The notes under the pieces: model-generated
Told to the model about the DNA's origin: nothing
Seen by the model: the letters and a program-made list of their open reading frames with translations, nothing else
The model's database searches: none
Translations under genes and position numbers: made by a program
Shown: piece by piece, positions 26,162 to 34,961 of the stretch
Layout of the letters: the number at the start of each line of letters is the position of its first letter
Position numbering within the stretch: the stretch's first letter is position 1
Assembly (NCBI GenBank): GCA_016840095.1
Contig: JAEOSZ010000066.1
Coordinates: 77,627 to 119,849 of the forward strand
Direction: 5' to 3'
DNA from: Candidatus Heimdallarchaeota archaeon
Lineage (GTDB): Archaea > Asgardarchaeota > Heimdallarchaeia > Heimdallarchaeales > Heimdallarchaeaceae
Length of the DNA: 42,223 bases

Positions 26162-26762
26162 ACCGCCTTACACCATAATATTAGAAGATTTTTCTAATGA
26201 AATAATATATGATGGATCACAAATATCTAGCCACTATGTTGCAGATAGATATGGTGTAATTGGTGATAGTATTTTAATTTTCAGAGGTGGGATGAAATTA
26301 TCTCCAAAAGAAATGGTGGATATTAAGGATATCATTAGAGAATCACATTTAAGCGATATCTTAATTAGTTCTGATGATAGCTTACACTTCATAATTGAAG
26401 AGTTTGATATACAACCACCAAATATGGAAATAGAATATTATAGATTAAGAATATTAGCTCAAACAATCATTGATATCTTGAAAGAAAGAGAGATAGAAAC
26501 AGAAAGAAAAAGTACAGATATTTTTATTGGTGGCAAGAAATTGAATGTTGGGATTGCTACAGTCGGAATATCTAGCAGTAAAATCCATTTTGGATTAAAT
26601 GTTCTAAGTACAGGAGTACCTGAACATGTTCAAGCTATTGGATTAGCAGACCTTGGAATTACAAAAGAAGAAACACAATCTTTAGCGATTAATATTGCAG
26701 AAAATTATGTTTATGAAATATCAAGAATCAAAGAGGATGTTGCAAAAACTAGAACAATATAG
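26145..26762 (+). CDS. DUF366 family protein in preQ0 operon
   Basis: 205 residues. The sequence fits DUF366 (COG2029): Y-D-G-S-Q-I, G-D-S-I-L-I-F-R-G-G-M, H-F-I-I-E-E-F-D, G-K-K-L-N-V-G-I-A-T, K-I-H-F-G-L-N-V and a final K-T-R. The family is archaeal and has no assigned reaction that I know. The gene overlaps mptA and is followed at once by queD, so a part in preQ0/archaeosine or pterin metabolism is likely by context only. Confidence 0.82.
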   Translation: MKKISKPPYTIILEDFSNEIIYDGSQISSHYVADRYGVIGDSILIFRGGMKLSPKEMVDIKDIIRESHLSDILISSDDSLHFIIEEFDIQPPNMEIEYYRLRILAQTIIDILKEREIETERKSTDIFIGGKKLNVGIATVGISSSKIHFGLNVLSTGVPEHVQAIGLADLGITKEETQSLAINIAENYVYEISRIKEDVAKTRTI

Positions 26763-26771
26763 GTGAAAAAA

Positions 26772-27224
26772 ATGAAATTAAAAATCTCTGGTGATAAACT
26801 GACTCTAGCTTCAGCGCACATGTTAACTAGACATGACAAATGTGCCCGTATTCACGGTCATAATTATAATATTGAGGTTGAAGTAGAAGGAGAAGTTGAT
26901 GAAAATAGTATGTTAATAGATTTCGGTATCTTCAAAACAGCTGTTGGAAAAATAATAAAACAATATGATCATAGAATTCTTATTCCTGAATATAATAAGG
27001 ATCTGAATATTTCCATCATCGATGATCAAATTACTATTGAAACATGTGAGGGAAAATTCTATCGATTCCCAAAAGACGATGTGATTTTGATGCCTTTAGA
27101 AGCTACTACTGTTGAATTACTAGCAAAATATTTTCACAATTTAATAAAAGAACAATATCCTCAGTTCAAAGTAACTGTTACAATGGCAGAAACACCTACA
27201 AGTGTTGTATCATATACAGAGTAA
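26772..27224 (+). CDS. queD: 6-carboxytetrahydropterin synthase QueD (PTPS family)
   Basis: 150 residues from ATG 26772, which has GGTGA five bases upstream; a GTG at 26763 is in frame. The zinc histidines are in A-S-A-H-M-L and I-H-G-H-N-Y, with the catalytic Cys in D-K-C-A-R-I-H-G-H. D-F-G-I-F-K, D-H-R-I-L and L-E-A-T-T-V-E complete the PTPS signature. It makes 6-carboxy-5,6,7,8-tetrahydropterin from dihydroneopterin triphosphate, which QueE then uses. It is directly after DUF366 and 48 bases before queC. Confidence 0.92.
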   Translation: MKLKISGDKLTLASAHMLTRHDKCARIHGHNYNIEVEVEGEVDENSMLIDFGIFKTAVGKIIKQYDHRILIPEYNKDLNISIIDDQITIETCEGKFYRFPKDDVILMPLEATTVELLAKYFHNLIKEQYPQFKVTVTMAETPTSVVSYTE

Positions 27225-27272
27225 GATAGTTTATAGAAAATAATACATGAATAATACGAAAATAAAGGTGAA

Positions 27273-28004
27273 ATGAGTAAGAGAAACATGAAAAAAGCAA
27301 TAGTTTTGTTTTCTGGTGGATTGGATTCAACCGCATGTCTATACTGGGCATTGCAGAAATATGACGAAATACTGTTACTAAGTTTTCTCTATGGGAGCAA
27401 AGAGGATCAAACTATCAATAAGATTAGCAAAACTTTTTCTTCTCTACTTTCTATAAAAAGCAAAATCATCCACTTACCCTTTCTTGAAGAGTTTTCTCAA
27501 CAAGCTGGTTCTAGTCTCACACAAGTGGAGAAGAAATTACCTAAAATTGAGTCTTTTGAACAATTAGATGAAGAAGAACTAACTCAATTAACTGCTAAGG
27601 AAGTATGGGTGCCTGGAAGAAACATTCTCTTTTTATCAATAGCAGCTTCTTTGGCTGATAGTTCAGAAGTACCAACAGATATTATCTTCGGTGCAAATCA
27701 AGAAGAAGGGACTACTTTTCCTGATAATACATTAGATTTCGTTAATAGGATGAATAATGCAATAGAATTAGGATGTTTAAATCAAATTAAAGTTCAAGCT
27801 CCTTTTCATGATTCAGATAAAAAAGGAATTGCTATTTTTCTGTGTGAAAATAAGGCAGAAATAGGCTTTTCATCATCATGCTATCAAGTAGTTGAATGGA
27901 CAAAAGAGGGAAAACCAGTTCATTGTGGTACCTGTGAATCATGTCAAAGAAGAAGAAGATCTTTTGTACAAGCAAACATTGATGACCCGACTGTCTATAA
28001 GTAA
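27273..28004 (+). CDS. queC: 7-cyano-7-deazaguanine synthase QueC
   Basis: 243 residues, a PP-loop ATPase. S14-G-G-L-D-S19 binds ATP; the C-terminal S-C-Y-Q ... H-C-G-T-C-E-S-C-Q-R-R holds the zinc cysteines. It converts carboxydeazaguanine and ammonia to preQ0. The protein is slightly longer than usual near residues 70-95 (an acidic segment). GGTGA precedes the ATG. It closes the preQ0 set; the archaeosine transglycosylase and the amidation enzyme are not in the window. Confidence 0.93.
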   Translation: MSKRNMKKAIVLFSGGLDSTACLYWALQKYDEILLLSFLYGSKEDQTINKISKTFSSLLSIKSKIIHLPFLEEFSQQAGSSLTQVEKKLPKIESFEQLDEEELTQLTAKEVWVPGRNILFLSIAASLADSSEVPTDIIFGANQEEGTTFPDNTLDFVNRMNNAIELGCLNQIKVQAPFHDSDKKGIAIFLCENKAEIGFSSSCYQVVEWTKEGKPVHCGTCESCQRRRRSFVQANIDDPTVYK

Positions 28005-28063
28005 CTAGTAGAAAAAACGTTTTTATGTGTGAACATACATAGTGTTGACACTGGGGTATTACC

Positions 28064-28663
28064 ATGGGACTTCGTGTTTTTTCAGTAAGGAGGGATGGCA
28101 GTTATACTGAAGTACCTGCAAAAAGAGAGAGTTTTTATGAAGATAATGGAGCATATCTGATTGTAGATAGAGTAGAAAAAATGATCTATATCTATAGAAA
28201 AGATGGAATTCCTTCCTCATTAGCCTATTGGGCAGGAAGAGCAGCTACAAATCTCAAAATAAGAAAAGGTTCGAAATATCAAATCATAAACATTGAACAA
28301 GAAGAAAGAGATAGAATTTTGCCAGATTTAATAAACAAATTAGAAGAAATTGCTTATACAGAGACCTCAATTTCACCAAAACCAGATTTAGGTGGCAAAG
28401 CATTTGTTTATGGTGAAAAAACGATACCTGTTAGTCATTTGACAAAACATACAACACATGAAATCAAAACAGAACAAAAAATTAGTCAAGTGAAACAGGT
28501 TTTAGGTTCATATGATTCTGATAAAACAATCAAAATGCTAGTATCTAAAATTTTGTCTAGCTCAGATATCGAATTATTGAGAAATGTTGAGAAACCGCTA
28601 CGAAGCAAACTGAGAAGTGAATTGATAGATAAAATAGATTATCTCTTAGAAATAATATACTAA
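28064..28663 (+). CDS. Possible single-domain gelsolin-like protein
   Basis: 199 residues. Residues 1 to about 85 (G-L-R-V-F-S-V, T-E-V-P, N-G-A-Y-L-I-V-D, K-M-I-Y-I-Y, A-G-R-A-A-T, Y-Q-I-I-N-I-E-Q) follow the strand and helix pattern of a gelsolin repeat: L-x-x-V ... F-x-x-D-x-A-Y-L-V-D ... I-Y-x-W-x-G ... A ... E. Short gelsolins that bind actin are reported in Asgard archaea. The usual W-I/L-G segment is missing (Y-R-K-D-G here), which weakens the call. The C-terminal 90 residues are helical and not recognised. There is no signal peptide. If real, it may regulate actin filaments. Confidence 0.5.
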   Translation: MGLRVFSVRRDGSYTEVPAKRESFYEDNGAYLIVDRVEKMIYIYRKDGIPSSLAYWAGRAATNLKIRKGSKYQIINIEQEERDRILPDLINKLEEIAYTETSISPKPDLGGKAFVYGEKTIPVSHLTKHTTHEIKTEQKISQVKQVLGSYDSDKTIKMLVSKILSSSDIELLRNVEKPLRSKLRSELIDKIDYLLEIIY

Positions 28664-28682
28664 AAAAATAATTAATCTTAAA

Positions 28683-30008
28683 CTACTTCTTTTTTCTAAT
28701 TTTTGCAATAAAGAATCCTTCTGTTTGATGTAAATGAGGAAATAGTTCTTGTACTTCCCCAAAAGGTGTGTTCATAATTTTTCCAATAATAGGGAGTGGT
28801 TTTTCTAAACTAAAGTTATCATTCTCCTCAAGAAAAGATGTTATAATATGTTGATTCTCATCGTGAAATAGCGAACAAGTCGAGTATACGATAACTCCAT
28901 TTGGAGTAATTAATCTTGAAGCTTCTTCTAATAGATCTGTTTGTAGATCCACATACCACCGTAAATCCCTTTTATTCAATTTCCACTTATTTTCTGGACG
29001 GGAAGAATATGTTCCAGAGCTAGAACAAGGAGGATCAACCAATATTCTATCAAATTTTTTATCAGTGTATTGGTTAAATTTCTTAGAATCATATTGTACA
29101 ATTTTTATATTTTGCACACCAAGCAATTTCATTCTTTCCTCTAGAATTTTAACACGCTCAGGATTAATATCCACTGCTGTAATCATTGATTTGTTATGTA
29201 ACAAAGCTGCTATATGTGAAGTTTTACTTCCTGGAGAAGCACACATGTCAAGTATTAAATCGTCGGGTTTTGAATCAAGAACAAGAGAAGCTAAAGCAGA
29301 AGCTTTCTGTTGAATCACAATTTTACCTCTTTGGAACTCCTCTGTACGAGGGATTGGAATCGAGGTGCTTTCGATTCTAAGCAAATTCGGTATATCAGTA
29401 TCTTCTGTAAAAGAAATTTCTTGTTGCTTGAATCCTGTTTTAACTTCTTCAACATCTGATTTTAGCTCATTAACCCTTACATACGTTGGAATAGTTTCAA
29501 GAAATGTTGAAAGCAATTCTTTTGTAAAATCTTCACCCCATTGGTCAATAAATTTTCTTATAACCCATGTAGGAGTAAAAAAGTCCAGAGCTGCTTTTGA
29601 AGCAAAATCATGTTTATTCTCATAAATTATATCCTTAGTTAAATCTTTTATAGAATGAAGTATAGGTTCTAGTCCTAAATCTGCTATGCCCCTATATTGT
29701 GGTTGTAATAATTCAACTACTTCAGAGATTGGTTTTTCTTCAATTTTAAGTAATTGAGTAGCAAATCTCAAAAGAGCTCTCATCCTGAAGTTAATTTTCT
29801 TCAAGGAAAACGAGGAAGAACTTGTTTTAATGTAATGATCTATCAGATTTAGTCTTCTGTATATCTCAAAAACATGATAGTAAAGTAAAGATTCTTCAGA
29901 ATCTGTTAAATCGTTCTCCTGAACATGAAATCGGAGAACAGATCTTATTGAACGACCTTCATCTACTTGCGTAAGTGAGGTTAGAATTAACGGAACTAGG
30001 TTACTCAT
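28683..30008 (-). CDS. RNA m5C methyltransferase, RsmB/NSUN family
   Basis: 441 residues. A NusB-like all-helical N-terminus (about 1-110) precedes a Rossmann SAM domain: L-D-M-C-A-S-P-G-S-K-T-S-H-I-A (motif I), D-I-N-P-E-R (motif II), D-P-P-C-S-S-S-G (motif IV, catalytic-cycle Cys) and Y-S-T-C-S-L (motif VI Cys). The NusB-type front and both cysteines match RsmB/NOP2/NSUN methyltransferases that make 5-methylcytosine in rRNA or tRNA. The target is not predictable. It is convergent with the gelsolin-like gene (19-base gap). Confidence 0.92.
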   Translation of the reverse strand: MSNLVPLILTSLTQVDEGRSIRSVLRFHVQENDLTDSEESLLYYHVFEIYRRLNLIDHYIKTSSSSFSLKKINFRMRALLRFATQLLKIEEKPISEVVELLQPQYRGIADLGLEPILHSIKDLTKDIIYENKHDFASKAALDFFTPTWVIRKFIDQWGEDFTKELLSTFLETIPTYVRVNELKSDVEEVKTGFKQQEISFTEDTDIPNLLRIESTSIPIPRTEEFQRGKIVIQQKASALASLVLDSKPDDLILDMCASPGSKTSHIAALLHNKSMITAVDINPERVKILEERMKLLGVQNIKIVQYDSKKFNQYTDKKFDRILVDPPCSSSGTYSSRPENKWKLNKRDLRWYVDLQTDLLEEASRLITPNGVIVYSTCSLFHDENQHIITSFLEENDNFSLEKPLPIIGKIMNTPFGEVQELFPHLHQTEGFFIAKIRKKK

Positions 30009-30053
30009 GTTCTCCCCCTAATTTGTAATGGTTGATTATACTACTTAAATCTA

Positions 30054-30863
30054 TCAGCGCTTTTGTAAATCTTGGTAACCCATCCATTCTTTTGACTCAA
30101 AAGGATGAAAGAGAACCTTTTCATTGGTTTCAAGTTGAAGAACTTGAGCAAGTTTTCGTAAAGCTATATTACAATAATCTACAAATGGAATGAACAGAAG
30201 ATTCATTCTGTTCTTTTGATATATCGGTATAGAACTTGAATCTAAATTGAAACTTACTATAGTATTGACTCCAGATTCTTTCAAATCACGAATTTCAGAT
30301 ATCGAAAATTTCTCGTTTTCTAATACAAATGACAATTTATCCTCTGGTTGTCCAAAGGTATGAGTGATCCATTTTTTATTTAGATGTCCTAAAGATGAAA
30401 GGAAATCTTGAAAATTCATTTCAGGTATATTCCAAACAATCAATTTTTTATCAGATTTTGTTATACAACTTGAATTCTCTATTGTATTGAACCCTAGAGT
30501 TTGAAGAAAGTAAGGAGAACTTCCCTTGATTGAATATAACCATTCAAAAGGTAGTCTTATTGTTTTAATGTTGTTCACGATTAACGAACGTAGTAATTCA
30601 AAATCTACTTCTGATAATGGAAATTCATTTTCTGAAATTGATAAAGGTAGTAGATTAACAGCTACATTTGCTTTGTTCTCATTCATAAAATGAACTAGTT
30701 TTAGGTTCATCAAAGGGGAAACAACTATGCATTTAACATTGGTAGCTTTAAGTTTATGTGGAGAATATGTTCCGAATTCAATCCCAAAATCCTTTGATTG
30801 CTTTGTTTCCCTATCACAAACACTTGCTACTGAACTAAGAATCTCATCTAATGATTTTGTCAT
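30054..30863 (-). CDS. Divergent NIF3-like protein
   Basis: 269 residues. The N-terminus (L-D-E-I-L-S-S-V ... F-G-I-E-F-G, then I-V-V-S-P-L-M-N) and the closing A-Q-V-L-Q-L, F-H-P-F-E-S roughly follow the NIF3/YbgI (GTP-cyclohydrolase-1-type-2-like) fold. The metal-binding His-His is replaced: the usual T-H-H-P-L reads N-L-L-P-L. It may be an inactive relative or a different TIM-like fold. No signal peptide. It lies 45 bases downstream of the PfkB-kinase side and upstream of the RsmB-like gene on the same strand. Confidence 0.35.
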   Translation of the reverse strand: MTKSLDEILSSVASVCDRETKQSKDFGIEFGTYSPHKLKATNVKCIVVSPLMNLKLVHFMNENKANVAVNLLPLSISENEFPLSEVDFELLRSLIVNNIKTIRLPFEWLYSIKGSSPYFLQTLGFNTIENSSCITKSDKKLIVWNIPEMNFQDFLSSLGHLNKKWITHTFGQPEDKLSFVLENEKFSISEIRDLKESGVNTIVSFNLDSSSIPIYQKNRMNLLFIPFVDYCNIALRKLAQVLQLETNEKVLFHPFESKEWMGYQDLQKR

Positions 30864-30950
30864 TCTAAATGAATAAATATTAACAGCTTAAAAAACACTT
30901 TGGGGGCTGTGTTGAAACTAAAAATAGTAAAAACTCAATAATACTATTTT

Positions 30951-31973
30951 CTAGAAATCTTCGATTTGTTGACGAATTTCATGTTCATTGATAAAATTCT
31001 CAAGTTCTGTAAACTCCAATGGGGTTCCAACTCTGACACCCTCGACTTCAATTTCCATTGCACTCAGAGCTGCAGCAATTTTAGCAGTATCTTCTAAGCT
31101 CTTTTTCTTTAAAATACCATATAGTATTCCACTCATTGTAGCATCTCCAGCACCAGTTGTATCTTGCAGAAAAACCTTGGGTGGGATTGTTTTTACAATT
31201 TTAACTCCATCACTTAACCATTGTCCATTTTTTCCAAAGGTTATATTAACTATTTTAGCACCCCAATCAAATAAAGCTCTCATTCCTTTAATTGGGTCTG
31301 TTTCATTAGTTAATGCGTTCAATTCCTCTTCATTCATACTAACAATATCGCTTTTATTTAGAAGAGAAATGGTTTCCTTTGGACGATTTTTAATTATGGA
31401 AATTGATGGAGCACCTGCAATCAAGTTATTCTTCGATTTCGCAAGTTCTATACATCTTTCAATTGCATTTATTCCATCATCTGATGTTAAAGAGGTCCAC
31501 AGAAAACATTTAGTTGTAAGTAGTTTGTCTTCTGATAGATGCTCTTTTCTGAATAGATTGTTTGCACCTTTATACGCTAAAATCGAGCTATCTTTTCCCC
31601 AAGGGGTTAGTAAAATGACTGAAATAGCCGTTGTTTCATTTTTAAATACTTCAACACCAGAAACATCTACGCCCTTACTTCTCATGTCATCTAAACAAAC
31701 ATTACCATTCATATCATCTCCAACACCTCCAATAAACGCAGTTCTAAAACCCAGTTGAGACAAATTACTGGCAACATTTGCTGCAGATCCACCTGGGAAG
31801 AATTTAACATTTCTTACATTTAATTTGGATGAATGCTCTATTGCCATATACTTCTTTTGAGATTGGTTCTTATCCACCAATTCCATTCTGAGAACATCAT
31901 CCACAGAAAAAATCATATCCATAGTGCACGAACCTAAACCTACTAAATCATATTTCTGGTTACTATCATTCAT
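30951..31973 (-). CDS. PfkB-family carbohydrate kinase
   Basis: 340 residues from the ATG at 31973 (a longer start at 32012 adds a hydrophobic 13-residue stretch and is unlikely). PfkB signature 1: F-F-P-G-G-S-A-A-N-V-A-S-N-L. Signature 2 with the catalytic Asp: D-T-T-G-A-G-D-A-T-M-S-G. It phosphorylates a sugar or nucleoside (ribokinase, fructokinase, adenosine kinase type); the loops do not allow a choice. No sugar-transport genes are nearby. Confidence 0.9.
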   Translation of the reverse strand: MNDSNQKYDLVGLGSCTMDMIFSVDDVLRMELVDKNQSQKKYMAIEHSSKLNVRNVKFFPGGSAANVASNLSQLGFRTAFIGGVGDDMNGNVCLDDMRSKGVDVSGVEVFKNETTAISVILLTPWGKDSSILAYKGANNLFRKEHLSEDKLLTTKCFLWTSLTSDDGINAIERCIELAKSKNNLIAGAPSISIIKNRPKETISLLNKSDIVSMNEEELNALTNETDPIKGMRALFDWGAKIVNITFGKNGQWLSDGVKIVKTIPPKVFLQDTTGAGDATMSGILYGILKKKSLEDTAKIAAALSAMEIEVEGVRVGTPLEFTELENFINEHEIRQQIEDF

Positions 31974-32066
31974 TATTAGATATTTTATTTTATTGTATAA
32001 TAATTTAATCACTATCTAATTCATAGAATTTCGTAAAAAATAGAAAAAGAAGAAAAGAAATTATAC

Positions 32067-33863
32067 TTAACCTATAATGAAAAATTCTGTTGCCCATAGA
32101 ATCTCTTCATCATCTTCAGTATAAGTAAATTGTATTATGTCTCCTATATCAGCTAAGACAACTTGGTTCCAGTGAGTGGCATTTAGGTAATCTTGAGAAC
32201 ACCTAATTATTTGAGAATTATTCAATTGGAATATAAAAATACTATTTCCATTATCTACATAAGAACCTATATTGTCTATTTCAGCTATGATATAATCTTG
32301 CTGTGGAATTTCAGAAGCAAAGAAGGATTTGAATTGCAATCGTGCTTCTCTTACTACTTCAGAACCTGCAAGACCTTCAGCTTCAGCTATTGATATGTAA
32401 CTAGAATCTAAAGCATCAATTACACAAACATGGGACAGTCGTTGTATGCTTCCACTTCGCCAATAAATAGGTATAAACCAAGCAAGACGATAACCAATTG
32501 AGGTGTTCAGAGTATAAGGTACTGGCATTTGAACAATATAGTTTCCTTCATTGGGGGCAGTAAGTTGACCTTCAGCCAAAGTAGAAGCAGTAATTGCAGA
32601 AATATATCCACTTTCTCTTAAGTTGTAAAAAGTTGTTCCATTTTTTCTTAGAATTCCAATTCCAGCAAGAGTTTCTAAAGAATCTCTTGGATGTGTTGCA
32701 AAGAATGCGAGAGTTGAATTCTTATATTTGACATATCTAATATCTTCAACTCCTTCACCATAGAACCCAAGCCTGTCTGAACTGTAGTGAGGAAATCCAG
32801 GTAGCAAACGTATGTTTCCTTCAGCTGTTGTATCTCGTCTGTTTCCCCATTTAATGATCCATTCTAATTCAATCAAGTCCTCTGAAAATACTTGCAAAAG
32901 ATAATCTGGAGTTGTATCAAGCTCATCAGCTGTGTAATGAGTCAGTAGTTCCCCTGTCTTTATGTCTAACACATCTATACCATCTGATAACCATGCACCA
33001 TATACATTTCTGGTTGACCTAGTTACAACATAAACCCAATCTGTTCCTGTCCATGTAGGATAAGATCGCCAATATTTAGCATTTTGATTGCGTCTATAGT
33101 TTTTCAAATTGATATTATGATTATACCATAAACCCTCAGCGTAGTTGAAATCACCTTGTGCAAAATCAATAATTACTGGTTCAGCATTCGGATTGTTGAC
33201 CTCTACTAAAACTAATCCCCAAGCAAGATTGAATTGCCCTGATTTCCAGATTTGTGCTGATTTCCTTGGAGCATAAATCATGCACCAATATATTGAATCA
33301 TTAACATAGATTACGTTAGCTTGAGTTAATACTGCATTAGAGCCAAACGCTGCTTTGTTTTGTTCAGCTTTACTTATTGCAAATTCCTTAGTAACTAGTC
33401 TGATATTATTGTCTATTTCATTTTCTTCATCTAAAACAATGAAAGGCAAATTAGAAGAGTCATAAGTAACAGTATTTTCAAAATACTTAGCACTCAACAT
33501 AGATTTGCGTATTCCCAACAGTGCATTTCCACCTACTATAATAAGAAGAATCAAAACAACTACAGAAATAAGAGATTTCCTTCTTCTTTGAAATCGAACG
33601 ATAAGATTTACCTTACTAATCGCTAGTTCAAAAATTACAGCAAGAAGAGTTGTAACAGAACCTACAACGATCAGATGTTCTAAAGCTCCTACCATTATTG
33701 TGCGATTAAGGAAACCAACTATCCACACTCCTAATAGCAGTAATAAGAACATTAATCCCGCAAGATAGCCTAAAACTTTATTTCTTTGTTTTATTCGAAA
33801 AATTATCCAGATAAGTGGAATGTAAGCTACAAATAATAGAAAAGTAATGCCTGCATAACTCAT
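32067..33863 (-). CDS. Large membrane protein with extracellular beta domain, unknown
   Basis: 598 residues. The N-terminal 125 residues hold four membrane helices (about 3-23, 30-53, 60-82 and 98-118), with R-F-Q-R-R-R-K-S between helices 3 and 4. The rest (about 125-598) is a large, Trp/Tyr/Asn-rich, probably extracytoplasmic domain with repeated strand motifs (W-T-G-T-D-W-V-Y-V, Y-G-A-W-L-S-D-G) and several N-x-S/T sites. I recognise no enzyme motif. A surface receptor or cell-envelope assembly role is conceivable; no homologue can be named. It is flanked on the same strand by the LLM oxidoreductase and PfkB genes. Confidence 0.7.
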   Translation of the reverse strand: MSYAGITFLLFVAYIPLIWIIFRIKQRNKVLGYLAGLMFLLLLLGVWIVGFLNRTIMVGALEHLIVVGSVTTLLAVIFELAISKVNLIVRFQRRRKSLISVVVLILLIIVGGNALLGIRKSMLSAKYFENTVTYDSSNLPFIVLDEENEIDNNIRLVTKEFAISKAEQNKAAFGSNAVLTQANVIYVNDSIYWCMIYAPRKSAQIWKSGQFNLAWGLVLVEVNNPNAEPVIIDFAQGDFNYAEGLWYNHNINLKNYRRNQNAKYWRSYPTWTGTDWVYVVTRSTRNVYGAWLSDGIDVLDIKTGELLTHYTADELDTTPDYLLQVFSEDLIELEWIIKWGNRRDTTAEGNIRLLPGFPHYSSDRLGFYGEGVEDIRYVKYKNSTLAFFATHPRDSLETLAGIGILRKNGTTFYNLRESGYISAITASTLAEGQLTAPNEGNYIVQMPVPYTLNTSIGYRLAWFIPIYWRSGSIQRLSHVCVIDALDSSYISIAEAEGLAGSEVVREARLQFKSFFASEIPQQDYIIAEIDNIGSYVDNGNSIFIFQLNNSQIIRCSQDYLNATHWNQVVLADIGDIIQFTYTEDDEEILWATEFFIIG

Positions 33864-33913
33864 AACTTGTGTATGCGAATTGGAAATATAAATCTACTTC
33901 AAAAACAATTCAT

Positions 33914-34777
33914 CTAGTTTATTATGGTTGGAGGTCCTTCTTTTATCTTTTCTCTTATTTCTTTAATATCTCCTTTCCATTGGTAGACTCTTTCAACCCA
34001 CCAATTTAATACACCGGACTCAATAATTGGTTTGAAATATTCTTTAACGTTTGATTCTCTTTTTGGTAATTTTCCAAGGTTTATGAAATCAAAGTTCTTT
34101 GTATGACCTCTGTGCTTCTTGATAAAGGAGCTTAGCTTTTCATAATACTTTGCTACGACTTCACCATTTTTATCTTTAAATTCCGGAAAAACTCCGTCAT
34201 ATCTAGCAGCTCTTTGAAAGGGTTTAGTAGTCCAAGACCAACTTCCCCCTCCAACCCAGATAGGAATTTTTGTTTTGTCTCCATATGGTTTTGGTTTGAA
34301 AGTTGTATTCTCTGCAATAGAATAGTGTTTTCCCTTGAAAGCAAAAGGTTCACCTTTCCATAGTCCTTGTAGAATATCAAGAGATTCGTCAAGTTTTTCG
34401 GCACGAATTTTCACATTGCGTTCTTCACCAAATCGCTCAAAATCATTGTTTACAGTTGAGCCAAGTCCTACTCCAAGTATCAACCTACCTTTAGAAAGAT
34501 TGTCAAGTGAAACTGTTTCTCTTGCTACTTTCCAAGGTCTTCTCCTTGCTAAAGGTGTTATCATTGGACCAAGTCTGATTTTCTTTGTTCTTGCTGCAAC
34601 TCCAGCTAAAACAATCCATGGATCAAACATTTCTACTTGTCCAGTACCTACATGAATAATGTGATCCCATGGAAAAAATCCATCCCACCCAGCTTCTTCA
34701 GCATCTACAGCTAAATCTATCACTTCCTGAATGTCACTGAATTTTCCTCCATTCTTGATGGAAATTCCAAATTTCAT
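33914..34777 (-). CDS. LLM-family F420/flavin-dependent oxidoreductase
   Basis: About 287 residues from ATG 34777, where M-K-F-G-I-S opens the family; an upstream reading (34873) adds 32 residues that do not match. Seen: A-E-E-A-G-W-D-G-F-F-P-W-D-H-I, L-G-P-M-I-T-P-L-A-R-R-R-P, the S-L-D-N-L-S-K-G-R-L-I-L-G-V-G-L-G signature and I-P-I-W-V-G-G-G. These belong to luciferase-like monooxygenases and F420-dependent reductases. The substrate is unknown. The true start leaves a 184-base region shared with the divergent DegV gene. Confidence 0.88.
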   Translation of the reverse strand: MKFGISIKNGGKFSDIQEVIDLAVDAEEAGWDGFFPWDHIIHVGTGQVEMFDPWIVLAGVAARTKKIRLGPMITPLARRRPWKVARETVSLDNLSKGRLILGVGLGSTVNNDFERFGEERNVKIRAEKLDESLDILQGLWKGEPFAFKGKHYSIAENTTFKPKPYGDKTKIPIWVGGGSWSWTTKPFQRAARYDGVFPEFKDKNGEVVAKYYEKLSSFIKKHRGHTKNFDFINLGKLPKRESNVKEYFKPIIESGVLNWWVERVYQWKGDIKEIREKIKEGPPTIIN

Positions 34778-34929
34778 GATATCAAGAAGGGGATACAAAT
34801 AGTAATAAGCTTTGTTAATTTGAATATTTGAAAAAAGAAGAAATTCAATCCCAAGGAATAGTTTTCTAATCAATAATTTCTACTTATTATAATTCGCATT
34901 TACATGATAGAAGAAACTATTTTGCCATT

Positions 34930-34942
34930 AAATTTTTATTTA
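34930..34942 (+). promoter_or_regulatory. TATA-like promoter of the DegV gene
   Basis: AATTTTTATTTAG, identical over 13 bases to the element before queE, starts 32 bases before ATG 34962. The transcript would begin at about the ATG, i.e. leaderless. Confidence 0.5.
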
Positions 34943-34961
34943 GTTTCACATATTCTAATTT

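Noticed and set aside
30988..31758. 256-residue reading frame on the plus strand
   Set aside because: It is antisense to the PfkB kinase gene, which has full family motifs; the product shows low-complexity Ser/Ile composition.
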